Notes: generated from the sequence alone by a model not told the origin. DNA of 43,667 nucleotides from Candidatus Cibiobacter qucibialis (GCA_004000625.1 SAUS01000015.1:1-43667); one strand, 5' to 3'. Positions 7,161 through 15,466 are shown, numbered from the stretch's first letter. Program-made: numbers and translations.

Positions 7161-9932
7161 TTGCCGCAGAATTACAATGATACCATCCATAAGATGGCTA
7201 CCCCCTTTGAAATGCGTGCCGGGCTGCCGAAAAAGGAACCCAAAATGCTGGAGGATTGGGAGAAAAACCACATCTACGAAAAAATGATCGAACATAACGC
7301 GGATCTGCCGCGCTTTGTTCTGCATGATGGCCCTCCGTATGCCAACGGTAATATCCATATGGGTACTGCCCTGAACAAGATCATCAAGGATATCATCATC
7401 CGTGAAAAGAACATGTCGGGCTACTGTGCTCCCTATGTTCCCGGCTATGATACCCACGGTCTGCCCATTGAGCTGAAGGCTCTGTCCTCTCTGGGCGATA
7501 AAAAGGCCGGCATTTCCAAGCTGGAACTGCGCAAGATCTGCAAAGAGTTTGCTACCGAGCATATTGATGTGATGAACAGCCAGTTCGCCCGCCTGGGCGT
7601 TCAGGGCGATTTCGCCAACCCCTACCTGACCCTGCGCCCCGAATTTGAGGCACGCCAGGTGGAGATCTTTGGCGAGATGGCCAAGAAAGGCTATATCTAC
7701 AAGGGCATGAAAGCCGTTTACTGGTGCCCGGAGGATCGTACTGCTCTGGCAGAAGCCGAAATCGAGTATGCCGAGGACGAGTGCGATTCTATCTATGTCC
7801 GCTTTAAGCTCACCGATGACCCCAACGGAGTTCTGGCCAAGTACGGTATCCCTCTGGACAAGGCATGGATCGTGATCTGGACCACCACCACCTGGACTCT
7901 GCCCGCCAACGTGGCAACCTGCCTGAACCCCAGCCTGGAGTATGCCTTCGTCAAAATCGGCGATGAATATCACCTGATGGCTGCCGGTCTGGTGGAATCC
8001 ACCATGAAAGCCTGCCATATCGAGGATTACGAGGTTCTGGAGCCCCGCGTTCTCGGCTCTGAATTTGAGCTGATGCAGTATCAGCACCCCTTCCTGGACC
8101 GCAAGGGCCTGGTTATCCTGGGTGACCACGTTACCCTGGAAGGCGGCACCGGCTGCGTTCATACCGCACCTGGCCACGGTGTTGAGGACTTTGAAGTCTG
8201 CGTCAACCACTACCCGCAGGTTCCCGTTATTGTCCCCGTGGACGATGGCGGTTACCTGACCGAAGAAGCAGGCAAAGAGTTTGCAGGCCTTAAGGTCTGG
8301 GCTGCCAACAAAGTTATTCTGGAGCACATCAAGCAGTCCGGCCACCTGATGGGCGTGCAGCACATCACCCACCAGTACCCGCATTGCTGGCGCTGCCACC
8401 ATCCCATCATCTTCCGTGCAACCGAACAGTGGTTCTGCTCCATTGATAAGTTCCGCGAGGAAGCCTATAAGGCCATTGACGAAGTCAAGTGGCAGCCGGC
8501 CTGGGGTCATGACCGTATGCACGGCATGGTGCGTGACCGCAGCGACTGGTGCATCAGCCGTCAGCGCGTGTGGGGTGTGCCCATCCCGGTGTTCTACTGC
8601 AAGAACTGCGGCAAGTACCACATCACCGATGCTTCCATCAAGGCTGTCAGCGACCTGTTCCGCAAGGAAGGCTCCGATGCCTGGTATAAGTACGATGCCA
8701 ACGAGATCATGCCCAAGACTGAGGTCTGCGAATGCGGCGCTTCTGACTGGGAAAAGGATCCCGATATCATGGATGTCTGGTTCGACTCTGGCTCTACCTG
8801 GAGCGCAGTCTGCCGCGAACGTCCCGAACTGAACTGGCCCGCTGACCTGTATATGGAAGGCGCCGACCAGTTCCGCGGCTGGTTCCAGTCCAGCCTGCTG
8901 ACCAGCGTTGCCACCCAGGGCGTTGCCCCGTACAAAGGCGTTCTGTGCCATGGCTGGGTCGTTGATGAGCAGGGCAAGCAGATGCACAAATCTGCCGGCA
9001 ACGGTGTGGAGCCGTCCGAAATCATCCGCGATTACGGCGCTGACATCGTTCGTCTGTGGGTTGCTTCCAGCGATTACACCGTTGATGTGCGCGCAGGCAA
9101 GAATATCTTCAAGCAGCTGTCCGAAGCATACCGCAAGATGCGCAACACCGCCCGCTTTATGCTGGGCAACATTGGCGATTTCAACCCTGCCACGGATATG
9201 GTTGCCGAGGATCAGCTGTTCGAAATCGACCGCTGGGCACTCAAGAGCTGCAACAGCCTGACCGCCAATGTGCGTGCCGCTTACGATAATTACGATTTCT
9301 CCCGCGCTTACCACGCAATCTACAACTTCTGCGTCATTGATATGTCCAACTTCTATATGGACGTCATCAAGGACCGCCTGTACTGCGCGGACGAGCACGC
9401 ACGCCGCTGCGCCCAGACTGCGCTGTACCGCATTCTGGTTGACTTCACCAAGCTGGTTGCCCCCATCCTGTGCTTCACCGCCCAGGAAATCTGGAGCTAC
9501 ATCCCGAAGCTGGAAGGCATGCAGGAGTATGTCTGCTGGGAGCGTATGCCGGAAGCCAAGAGCGATGAGGATGCCGCTTTTGACGCCAAGTGGGCCAAGA
9601 TCATTGCTGTGCGTGACGATGTAAAGAAGGTTCTGGAGCAGGCCCGTGCCGATAAGACCATCGGTTCCTCTCTGGAAGCTGCCGTTACCCTGTACTGCAG
9701 CGATGAAATGTATGACTTCCTGAACGCCATCCCGATGGATGAGCTGGCCGATCTGATGATCGTTTCCCATGTGGATCTGGTCAAGGGCGAAGGCGGCGTG
9801 AGGGGTCTGACCGAGGGTCTGGGCATGAGCGTTGCCCATGCAGCCGGCAACAAGTGCCTGCGTTGCTGGAAGTTCGACACAGCTGTTGGCGAAGACGGCC
9901 TGTGCCCGCGCTGTGCGAAAGTTCTTGGTTAA
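7161..9932 (+). CDS. ileS: Isoleucine-tRNA ligase
   Basis: Class I aminoacyl-tRNA synthetase charging tRNA-Ile, with a CP1 editing domain. The HIGH signature appears as HMGT in PPYANGNIHMGTAL (about 58-71) and the KMSKS loop as QMHKS (607-611). GGTGCVHTAPGHG marks the editing domain, and a C-terminal CLRC/CPRC zinc cluster closes the 923-residue protein. No ATG is available. TTG at 7161 lies 11 bases from GAGGAG (7144-7149) and fits the family N-terminus (PQNYNDTI). TTG at 7152 is only two bases from that site and is less likely. Codon use is richer in GTT, CGT and GCT than in neighbouring genes, as for highly expressed genes. Confidence 0.97.
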   Translation: MPQNYNDTIHKMATPFEMRAGLPKKEPKMLEDWEKNHIYEKMIEHNADLPRFVLHDGPPYANGNIHMGTALNKIIKDIIIREKNMSGYCAPYVPGYDTHGLPIELKALSSLGDKKAGISKLELRKICKEFATEHIDVMNSQFARLGVQGDFANPYLTLRPEFEARQVEIFGEMAKKGYIYKGMKAVYWCPEDRTALAEAEIEYAEDECDSIYVRFKLTDDPNGVLAKYGIPLDKAWIVIWTTTTWTLPANVATCLNPSLEYAFVKIGDEYHLMAAGLVESTMKACHIEDYEVLEPRVLGSEFELMQYQHPFLDRKGLVILGDHVTLEGGTGCVHTAPGHGVEDFEVCVNHYPQVPVIVPVDDGGYLTEEAGKEFAGLKVWAANKVILEHIKQSGHLMGVQHITHQYPHCWRCHHPIIFRATEQWFCSIDKFREEAYKAIDEVKWQPAWGHDRMHGMVRDRSDWCISRQRVWGVPIPVFYCKNCGKYHITDASIKAVSDLFRKEGSDAWYKYDANEIMPKTEVCECGASDWEKDPDIMDVWFDSGSTWSAVCRERPELNWPADLYMEGADQFRGWFQSSLLTSVATQGVAPYKGVLCHGWVVDEQGKQMHKSAGNGVEPSEIIRDYGADIVRLWVASSDYTVDVRAGKNIFKQLSEAYRKMRNTARFMLGNIGDFNPATDMVAEDQLFEIDRWALKSCNSLTANVRAAYDNYDFSRAYHAIYNFCVIDMSNFYMDVIKDRLYCADEHARRCAQTALYRILVDFTKLVAPILCFTAQEIWSYIPKLEGMQEYVCWERMPEAKSDEDAAFDAKWAKIIAVRDDVKKVLEQARADKTIGSSLEAAVTLYCSDEMYDFLNAIPMDELADLMIVSHVDLVKGEGGVRGLTEGLGMSVAHAAGNKCLRCWKFDTAVGEDGLCPRCAKVLG

Positions 9933-9944
9933 TTTCAAATAAAG

Positions 9945-10015
9945 GGCTATGCCGCATGATGTTAAGCGCTGTTCCAGTGCTTAAGCCTGTAAAACAGGAA
10001 CTGTGCGGTATTGCC
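9945..10015 (+). repeat. Short 71-bp derivative of the MITE-like repeat
   Basis: The left end GGCTATGCCGCATGAT is an imperfect inverse of the right end AACTGTGCGGTATTGCC. The last 40 or so bases (from GCTTAAGCC) align with the right end of the full 172-bp copies, while most of the interior is missing. The flanks AAAG (9941-9944) and ATAG (10016-10019) resemble a decayed 4-bp duplication. It lies between the ileS stop and the terminator at 10028. Confidence 0.65.
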
Positions 10016-10027
10016 ATAGTATGATTT

Positions 10028-10074
10028 ACAGCGGTGCTTTTGCGCTTTTATCAAGCCTTTGCACCGCTGTTTTT
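10028..10074 (+). terminator. Intrinsic terminator after ileS
   Basis: ACAGCGGTGC (10028-10037) pairs perfectly with GCACCGCTGT (10061-10070) around a 23-base loop and is followed by TTTT. It separates ileS from lspA, so lspA probably has its own weak promoter or depends on readthrough. Confidence 0.8.
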
Positions 10075-10122
10075 GTCAGGGCATTTTGCAGCGCTGCATT
10101 GGCCCGGACGACGGAGGCGTTT

Positions 10123-10626
10123 ATGCTGGTTGGCATTTTATCCATTCTTGCTGCGGCAGGCCTGATGCTGGTTGACCAGCTGATCAAACTTTGGGCCACC
10201 GTGGAACTGCTGCCGGTTGGCAGCAAACCCTTTATCCCGCATGTGCTGGAATTTTATTACCTGCTCAATGATGGTATGTCGTTTTCCATGCTCAGCGGCA
10301 AGCGCACGCTGCTGGTGATCGTTACCGGTGTGATGCTGGCTGTGCTGGCCGGTATGCTGCTTTTGCGCAAAATGCCGCGTTTGGAGCGTGCTGCTTGGAT
10401 TTTGGTCGTGGGCGGCGGTGTTGGCAACCTGATCGACCGTATCCGCACCGGCGTGGTGGTGGATTACCTGAACTGCCTGTTCATCAATTTCCCGGTGTTC
10501 AATTTTGCGGATGTCTGCATCTGTGTCGGCGTGGGCCTGCTGGTCCTCAGCCTGCTGCTGGATATGTGCCGCGAACAAAAAGCAAAACAGCAAAAGGGGA
10601 GTGCGCCCACAGATGGAACAGCGTGA
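10123..10626 (+). CDS. lspA: Lipoprotein signal peptidase (signal peptidase II)
   Basis: LspA is a membrane aspartyl protease that cleaves lipoprotein precursors just before the lipidated cysteine. The 167-residue protein has four hydrophobic segments, the GNLIDR block (101-106) and the two catalytic aspartates, in VVVDYL (Asp114) and FNFAD (Asp130). ATG 10123 follows GGAGG (10113-10117). An open frame continues upstream to 10003 but runs through the terminator and the repeat, so I do not use it. It overlaps the next gene by 14 bases. Lipoproteins in this window such as the gene at 13192 are expected substrates. Confidence 0.95.
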   Translation: MLVGILSILAAAGLMLVDQLIKLWATVELLPVGSKPFIPHVLEFYYLLNDGMSFSMLSGKRTLLVIVTGVMLAVLAGMLLLRKMPRLERAAWILVVGGGVGNLIDRIRTGVVVDYLNCLFINFPVFNFADVCICVGVGLLVLSLLLDMCREQKAKQQKGSAPTDGTA

Positions 10627-11551
10627 ACTGACCCTTGCGCCGGAAAGCGTTGGCCTGCGGCTGGACCGCTGGCTGGCGGAACAGTGCCCGGATCTTTCCC
10701 GCAGCCAGCTGCAAAACCTGATCGAAGCGGGCAGTGTGACCTGCAACGGCAGCCCCTTGAACAAAAAGGATAAGCTGAAAGCCGGGCAGACGATTCTGCT
10801 CACCCTGCCGGACCCGCAGCCCATCGAAGCCCAGCCCCAGAACATTCCGCTGGACATTGTGTATGAGGATGACAGCCTGCTGGTGGTCAACAAGCCCAAA
10901 GGCATGGTGGTGCACCCTGCGCCCGGCAACCCGGACGGCACCATGGTCAATGCACTGCTGTGGCACTGTGCGGGGCGGCTGTCCGGCATCGGCGGGGCCA
11001 TCCGCCCCGGCATTGTGCATCGCATTGATAAGGATACCAGCGGCCTTTTAGTCGTTGCCAAAACGGACGCCGCCCACCAGGCACTGACCGAACAGATGAG
11101 CGTGCATTCTATCCATCGGGTGTACCACGCTGTGGTGTATGGCAACCTGAAAGAGGATACCGGCTTTGTGGAAGCCCCCATCGGCCGCGACCCTAAGGAT
11201 CGCAAAAAGATGGCCGTGACCCAGCAGAACTCCAAATATGCCTACACCGGCTGGCAGGTGCTGGAACGGTTCGGCAATTTTACTTACATTGCATGCAAGC
11301 TTAAAACAGGCCGCACCCATCAAATTCGGGTGCATATGGCGTCCATTGGCCACCCGCTGGCTGGGGATGCCGTGTATGGGCCCAAAAATTGTATCCGCAG
11401 CCTGAACGGTCAGTGCCTGCACGCCAAGGAGCTTGGCTTTGTGCACCCCGCCACCGGGGAATGGATGCAGTTTGACAGCTCACTGCCTGACTGGTTTCAG
11501 GACTACTTAAGCCGTCTGAGAAAGGAAAGCCGCCATGGAGCGTTTGAGTGA
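10613..11551 (+). CDS. RluA-family 23S rRNA pseudouridine synthase (RluD-like)
   Basis: Isomerises specific uridines in structured RNA, most likely 23S rRNA. The 312-residue protein has an N-terminal S4 domain (about 14-75), then the RluA catalytic domain with HRIDKDTSG (136-144; Asp139 is the nucleophile) and GRTHQIRVHM near 235. ATG 10613, preceded by AAGGGGA, overlaps lspA by 14 bases. lspA-rluD pairing is typical of Firmicutes (ylyB in Bacillus). Target uridine cannot be assigned from sequence. Confidence 0.93.
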   Translation: MEQRELTLAPESVGLRLDRWLAEQCPDLSRSQLQNLIEAGSVTCNGSPLNKKDKLKAGQTILLTLPDPQPIEAQPQNIPLDIVYEDDSLLVVNKPKGMVVHPAPGNPDGTMVNALLWHCAGRLSGIGGAIRPGIVHRIDKDTSGLLVVAKTDAAHQALTEQMSVHSIHRVYHAVVYGNLKEDTGFVEAPIGRDPKDRKKMAVTQQNSKYAYTGWQVLERFGNFTYIACKLKTGRTHQIRVHMASIGHPLAGDAVYGPKNCIRSLNGQCLHAKELGFVHPATGEWMQFDSSLPDWFQDYLSRLRKESRHGAFE

Positions 11552-12362
11552 TTATCTGGTTTTTTGTGATATGGATAACACCCTGCTGACTGCAAAGGAG
11601 GGCATTCCCGCCTGCAACCGCAGCGTCATCCGGTTGTTTACCGCCATGGGTGGGCGCTTTACCGTCGCCTCCGGCCGTCCGCCGGAGTCGATCCGCGCGG
11701 CGCTGGGCGATATTGAGCTTTCGCTGCCAGCAATCTCCTGCAATGGTTCGCTGCTGTATGATTTCCAGACCAACCGTGTGCTGCGTCGCTCCTGCCTGAA
11801 TCAGGAACAGGCCGCTGCCGCCATTGCCGATATGCTGCAAAAATTCCCGAAGATTGGTGCAGAGGTCATGGCCGGTGCGGGGGAGATGTATGTTGTTCAC
11901 GCCAGCAGCTATACCCACGCCCACCAGGTGGATGAACACATGGAAAGCGTGGCCTGCCCGCTGGAAAATGTGCCGGATGGCTGGCTGAAGGTGGTGTTTG
12001 CCGGGGATCCGGAAACTATCCGCAAAGCGGGACAGTACGCCAAAACGCGGTACTTTGGTCGGGATAATTACTTTTTACCTACCAACCAGATCTACTTGGA
12101 AATTATGCCTTCCGGCATCAGCAAAGCAGCCGGAATGGAAGAGCTTTGCCATATCCTGAACGAGAACATCAAAAAAACCATCGTGATCGGTGACTATTAT
12201 AATGATCTCGAAATCATGAAAAAAGCGGGCTATTCCGTGGCTGTGGCCAATGCGCCGTCCGAAGTAAAAGCAGCGGCCAACGAAGTGACCAACTGCGACT
12301 GCACCGGCGGCGCGGTGGGCGAGTTCCTTTACAAGCTGATCAGCAAGGTGGAGGGCGTATGA
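11535..12362 (+). CDS. Cof-type HAD-IIB phosphatase
   Basis: A 275-residue HAD hydrolase with motif I CDMDNTLL (Asp12 nucleophile), motif II VASGRP, a large C2B cap in the middle, and motif IV GDYYNDLEIM near 220. Members dephosphorylate sugar phosphates, nucleotides or cofactors; the substrate cannot be told. ATG 11535 has AAAGGA upstream and overlaps the pseudouridine synthase by 17 bases; its stop overlaps the next start by four. It is therefore part of a tightly coupled unit with the EIIA gene, which hints at a link to sugar phosphate metabolism. Confidence 0.9.
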   Translation: MERLSDYLVFCDMDNTLLTAKEGIPACNRSVIRLFTAMGGRFTVASGRPPESIRAALGDIELSLPAISCNGSLLYDFQTNRVLRRSCLNQEQAAAAIADMLQKFPKIGAEVMAGAGEMYVVHASSYTHAHQVDEHMESVACPLENVPDGWLKVVFAGDPETIRKAGQYAKTRYFGRDNYFLPTNQIYLEIMPSGISKAAGMEELCHILNENIKKTIVIGDYYNDLEIMKKAGYSVAVANAPSEVKAAANEVTNCDCTGGAVGEFLYKLISKVEGV

Positions 12363-12859
12363 AACACAGGGAAAGTGAGCAGACACAGCTGAGAGTCAGC
12401 CGTTTACTGAACCGTGACAGCGTGATGCTGCATGCCGAGATGCCCAGTGTGCAGACGGCGCTGGAAACCTTGGTGGAACTTCAGGAGAGCAACGGCGTGA
12501 TCACCAACGGTACCGCCTACTATAAAGCCGTGTGTGAGCGTGAACGCGCGGGCGGCACCACCGCCATTGGGGAAGGGCTTGCCATCCCGCATGCCTGCAA
12601 TGCGGGCGTTGCCTCGCTTGGTCTGGCCGCGCTGACCCTTACCCGCGGGCTGGACTGGGGCGCAGCGGACGGCAAGCTGGTGGATATGATCTTTATGGTT
12701 GCGGTTCCGCCGGACCGCCAGAGCGACCACCTGTTGATTTTGGCTCGCCTTGTCAACCTGCTCAGCGACCACCGCCTGACGGAAAAACTGCGTATGGCGG
12801 ATACGCGAGAGGCGTTTATCCGCATCCTGAACCAGACCGAAGCGGCAATCTTTGCATAA
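12359..12859 (+). CDS. Stand-alone PTS EIIA domain protein (fructose/mannitol type)
   Basis: A 166-residue protein made of one PTS EIIA type-2 domain. The phospho-acceptor histidine is visible as His78 in GEGLAIPHAC, with the typical preceding GGTTAI segment. EIIA passes phosphate from HPr to an EIIB; here no EIIB or EIIC gene is adjacent. It may serve a distant permease or act as a regulatory EIIA of the PtsN kind. It overlaps the HAD gene by four bases (ATGA). HprK, the HPr kinase, is encoded later in the window at 32983. Confidence 0.88.
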   Translation: MKHRESEQTQLRVSRLLNRDSVMLHAEMPSVQTALETLVELQESNGVITNGTAYYKAVCERERAGGTTAIGEGLAIPHACNAGVASLGLAALTLTRGLDWGAADGKLVDMIFMVAVPPDRQSDHLLILARLVNLLSDHRLTEKLRMADTREAFIRILNQTEAAIFA

Positions 12860-12950
12860 ATGAGGCCAAAACGGCAAGGAACACAAAAGCAATCCAGAAC
12901 CCGATTGCTGAAACAGAGAAAAATATCATTTTATAAGGCTTATTGATACT

Positions 12951-13000
12951 GCACACCCTGTGCGAATGCCCCAAAGGCAGAACGCAGGGTGTGCTTTTTT
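12951..13000 (+). terminator. Intrinsic terminator after the EIIA gene
   Basis: GCACACCCTG (12951-12960) pairs with CAGGGTGTGC (12985-12994), followed by six Ts. It is strong and ends the operon that runs from the pseudouridine synthase to EIIA. The remaining part of this 332-base gap holds the promoter and leader of the next gene. Confidence 0.9.
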
Positions 13001-13064
13001 GTTAAAATTGTGCAAAATGTGGAAATTTAGCGCTCTAAAGCGCCGTGATTTGGCGGATTGTATC

Positions 13065-13093
13065 TTGCAGAGGAATACGATTGATGCTATACT
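13065..13093 (+). promoter_or_regulatory. Promoter for the ABC lipoprotein gene
   Basis: TTGCAG (13065-13070), a 17-base spacer, and an extended -10, TGC plus TATACT (13085-13093). An inverted repeat, GCGCT/AGCGC with a CTAA loop (13030-13043), lies about 20 bases upstream and could be an operator. Initiation near 13100 leaves a leader of about 90 bases. Confidence 0.65.
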
Positions 13094-13129
13094 TTAAATC
13101 ACTAAATCGCTTTTCGGAGAGGACACCTA

Positions 13130-13184
13130 CCCAAGGCTATGCAGCATAGTGGATGCCGGTGAGCGATGCATAGATTTGGGAGGA
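13130..13184 (+). promoter_or_regulatory. Candidate RBS-sequestering leader of the ABC lipoprotein gene
   Basis: CCCAA (13130-13134) and CTATGCA (13137-13143) can pair with TTGGG (13176-13180) and TGCATAG (13167-13173), giving 12 pairs around a 2x2 internal loop. The 3' strand contains the first Gs of the GGGAGGA ribosome binding site (13178-13184) for ATG 13192. The same CTATG can instead fold locally with CATAG (13145-13149). The two states exclude each other, as in translational switches. No known riboswitch class was recognised. Confidence 0.5.
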
Positions 13185-13191
13185 AGATACC

Positions 13192-14229
13192 ATGAAAAAA
13201 GCACTTTCTATTTTGACAGCCGGCTGCCTGGCTGTTTCCCTTGCTGCCTGTGGCAGCACTGCAGCAAGCTCTGCTGCATCGGCCGCGGACAGCACCGCTT
13301 CTTCTGCCACAGAATCCACCGCCGCTTCCGATACCGCCGCTGCTGACGGCCAGACCTACAAGGTCGGCATCTGCCAGCTGGTGCAGCACGTTGCTTTGGA
13401 CGCTGCAACCCAGGGGTTTAAGGATGCCCTGACCGAGCAGCTCGGCGATGCCGTTACCTTTGAGGAAAAGAATGCCCAGGGCGATTCCAACACCTGCAGC
13501 ACCATCATCAATGGCTTTGTTTCTGATAATGTTGACCTGATCCTGGCCAACGCAACCCCCGCCCTGCAGGCTGCACAGGCCGGCACCAACACCATCCCGG
13601 TTCTGGGCACCTCTGTTACCGAGTACGGCGTGGCACTGGGTATTGATGACTTCGATGGCCTTGTCGGCACCAATATTTCCGGCACCAGCGACCTGGCTCC
13701 TCTGGATGAGCAGGCAGGAATCATCAAGGAACTATTCCCCGATGCAAAGACCGTTGGTCTGCTGTATTGCAGCGCCGAAGCAAACAGCCAGTATCAGGTT
13801 GATACCGTAAAGGCCAGCTTGGAAGAACTGGGCTACACCTGCGAGTATTACGCATTCTCTGACTCCAACGATCTGGCCACCGTCTGCCAGAGCGCTGCCG
13901 ATGCCAGCGATGTGATTTATGTTCCCACCGATAACACCGTTGCCAACAACACTGAGATTGTCAATAACATCTGCCAGCCCGCCGGTGTGCCTGTCGTTGC
14001 AGGTGAGGAAGGCATCATGAGCGGCTGTGGCGTTGCTACCCTGTCCATCAGCTACTATGACCTGGGCGTTGCTACCGGTAAGATGGCCGCCAAGATCCTG
14101 ACCGGCGAAAGCAAGGTTGAGGAGATGCCCATTGAGTACGCTCCGGAGTTCACTAAGGAATACAACCCGACCATTGCCGAAGCTCTGGGCATCACCATCC
14201 CAGATGATTATGTAGCATACGAGGGCTAA
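13192..14229 (+). CDS. ABC transporter substrate-binding lipoprotein (ABC_sub_bind/TrpX-like)
   Basis: A 345-residue exported lipoprotein. It has a lipobox LAAC with Cys20, an Ala/Ser/Thr-rich tether (about 21-53), then a two-lobe periplasmic-binding fold resembling the ABC_sub_bind family (KVGICQLVQH, TVGLLYCSAEANS, PVVAGEEGIMSGCG). This family works with permease and ATPase partners like those at 14537 and 15459; some members import aromatic amino acids (TrpXYZ), but the ligand here is unknown. GGGAGGA precedes ATG 13192, within the possible leader structure. The gene is separated from its permease by a MITE-like insertion and a terminator, allowing excess binding protein over membrane components. 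Confidence 0.9.
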   Translation: MKKALSILTAGCLAVSLAACGSTAASSAASAADSTASSATESTAASDTAAADGQTYKVGICQLVQHVALDAATQGFKDALTEQLGDAVTFEEKNAQGDSNTCSTIINGFVSDNVDLILANATPALQAAQAGTNTIPVLGTSVTEYGVALGIDDFDGLVGTNISGTSDLAPLDEQAGIIKELFPDAKTVGLLYCSAEANSQYQVDTVKASLEELGYTCEYYAFSDSNDLATVCQSAADASDVIYVPTDNTVANNTEIVNNICQPAGVPVVAGEEGIMSGCGVATLSISYYDLGVATGKMAAKILTGESKVEEMPIEYAPEFTKEYNPTIAEALGITIPDDYVAYEG

Positions 14230-14272
14230 ACAGCCAGAACGGCCTGCTTTGATTTGATGCAGGTAACTTTAA

Positions 14273-14444
14273 GGCAACACCGCACAATTCCCGCCTGACG
14301 GCTTAAGCACCGCTTCGGCGGCTGCGGCACGGCATCTGCGTTGCCAAAATGCTCGATAATACATCCAGTATTATCTGCGCTTTTGGCTTAGCAGCTACCG
14401 CACCTCGCTCGCCGTATCGGCACTTAGAATTATGCGGTATTGCC
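14273..14444 (-). repeat. Full 172-bp MITE-like repeat, minus orientation
   Basis: The element is bounded by GGCAACACCGCACAATTC and an inverted GAATTATGCGGTATTGCC (16 of 18 positions complementary). It is flanked by TTAA on both sides (14269-14272 and 14445-14448), a 4-bp target duplication. By eye it differs from the copy at 20386-20557 at five positions of 172. It has no coding capacity, and an internal palindrome (GATAATA...TATTATC) is visible. It sits between the lipoprotein stop and that gene's terminator. Confidence 0.85.
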
Positions 14445-14451
14445 TTAATAC

Positions 14452-14490
14452 AAAAATCGCGGAAAAGGCTTTTCTTTCCCGCGATTTTTT
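14452..14490 (+). terminator. Intrinsic terminator of the lipoprotein gene
   Basis: AAAAATCGCGG (14452-14462) pairs with CCGCGATTTTT (14479-14489), with further AAAAG/CTTTT pairing inside the loop, and a run of six Ts closes it. It must once have been only about 50 bases from the stop codon, before the repeat inserted. Confidence 0.88.
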
Positions 14491-14498
14491 GATATAAT
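14490..14498 (+). promoter_or_regulatory. Extended -10 promoter for the ABC permease gene
   Basis: TGATATAAT is a perfect extended -10 (TGnTATAAT) with no good -35. It begins at the last T of the preceding terminator. A short inverted repeat, AAAAAGA/TCTTTTT (14500-14518), follows at the expected start of transcription. Confidence 0.55.
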
Positions 14499-14536
14499 TA
14501 AAAAGACTATATCTTTTTTGAGGAGTTGACGATCTC

Positions 14537-15466
14537 TTGAACATTGCAACATTGTTCAATGCCATGCCGGGCGCATTGGCGCAGGGCCTGATTTGGGCCA
14601 TTATGGCGATTGGCGTTTACCTTACCTTCCGCATCCTGGATGTTGCCGACCTGACGGTAGACGGCACCTTGGGCCTTGGCGGTGCGGTCTGCATCATGTG
14701 TATGACTTCCGGCATGAACGTCTGGCTGTCCCTGCTGCTGGCGTTTGGTGCTGGTCTGCTGGCTGGCCTGGTGACCGGCCTGTTCCACACGTTTATGGGC
14801 ATTCCGGCCATCCTTGCCGGTATCTTGACCCAGCTGTCCCTATATTCGGTCAACCTGAAAATCATGGGAAAAGCCAATCAGGCTATCAACGTGGACAAAT
14901 ATGACCTGCTGGTATCCCTGCGTTATATCAAAGGCGTTCCGTTTTACCGCAATACCATCCTGATCGTGGCCGTTCTTATGGTGGTTGTTATCGCTATTTT
15001 GTACTGGTTCTTCGGCACCGAGCTTGGCTGCTCCATCCGCGCTACCGGCTGCAACGCCAACATGGCGCGGGCGCAGGGCATCAACACTAATTTCAACATT
15101 GTGCTGGGCCTGATGCTCTCCAATGGTCTGGTGGCATTCTCCGGTGCGCTGCTCAGCCAGTACCAGGGCTTTGCTGATGTCCAGATGGGCCGCGGTGCTA
15201 TCGTGATCGGCCTGGCTGCCGTTGTTATCGGTGAAGCCGTGTTCAGCAAGATTTTTCGCAACTTTGCGCTCAAGCTGCTCAGCGTTGGCATCGGCAGCGT
15301 CATCTACTACATTGTTATGCAGATCTGCATCTGGTTCAAGATCGATACCGACCTGCTCAAAATGCTCAGCGCCATCGTGGTCGCCATCTTCCTTGCGGTT
15401 CCATACTGGAAAGCAAAATACTTCACCCGCGTTGCGGTAAAGAAAGGCGGCAGCAGCAATGCTTGA
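14537..15466 (+). CDS. ABC transporter permease (TrpY-like)
   Basis: A 309-residue integral membrane protein with about eight to nine hydrophobic segments, resembling the branched-chain/BPD_transp_2-type permeases that partner ABC_sub_bind proteins. Motifs include GVYLTFRILDVADLTVDGT near the N-terminus and the ATPase-contacting loop ATGCNANMARAQGI (about 168-181). The start is TTG 14537, 11 bases after GAGGAG; the first in-frame ATG (14561) has no ribosome binding site. It overlaps the ATPase gene by eight bases. Confidence 0.88.
   Translation: MNIATLFNAMPGALAQGLIWAIMAIGVYLTFRILDVADLTVDGTLGLGGAVCIMCMTSGMNVWLSLLLAFGAGLLAGLVTGLFHTFMGIPAILAGILTQLSLYSVNLKIMGKANQAINVDKYDLLVSLRYIKGVPFYRNTILIVAVLMVVVIAILYWFFGTELGCSIRATGCNANMARAQGINTNFNIVLGLMLSNGLVAFSGALLSQYQGFADVQMGRGAIVIGLAAVVIGEAVFSKIFRNFALKLLSVGIGSVIYYIVMQICIWFKIDTDLLKMLSAIVVAIFLAVPYWKAKYFTRVAVKKGGSSNA

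Noticed and set aside
7128..9938. A 936-codon open frame antisense to ileS
   Set aside because: It mirrors ileS codon periodicity, has no family signature and no promoter; it is a consequence of GC-rich third positions.
10003..10122. Upstream extension of lspA
   Set aside because: It would pass through a repeat and an intrinsic terminator and adds residues not found in LspA; ATG 10123 has a proper ribosome binding site.
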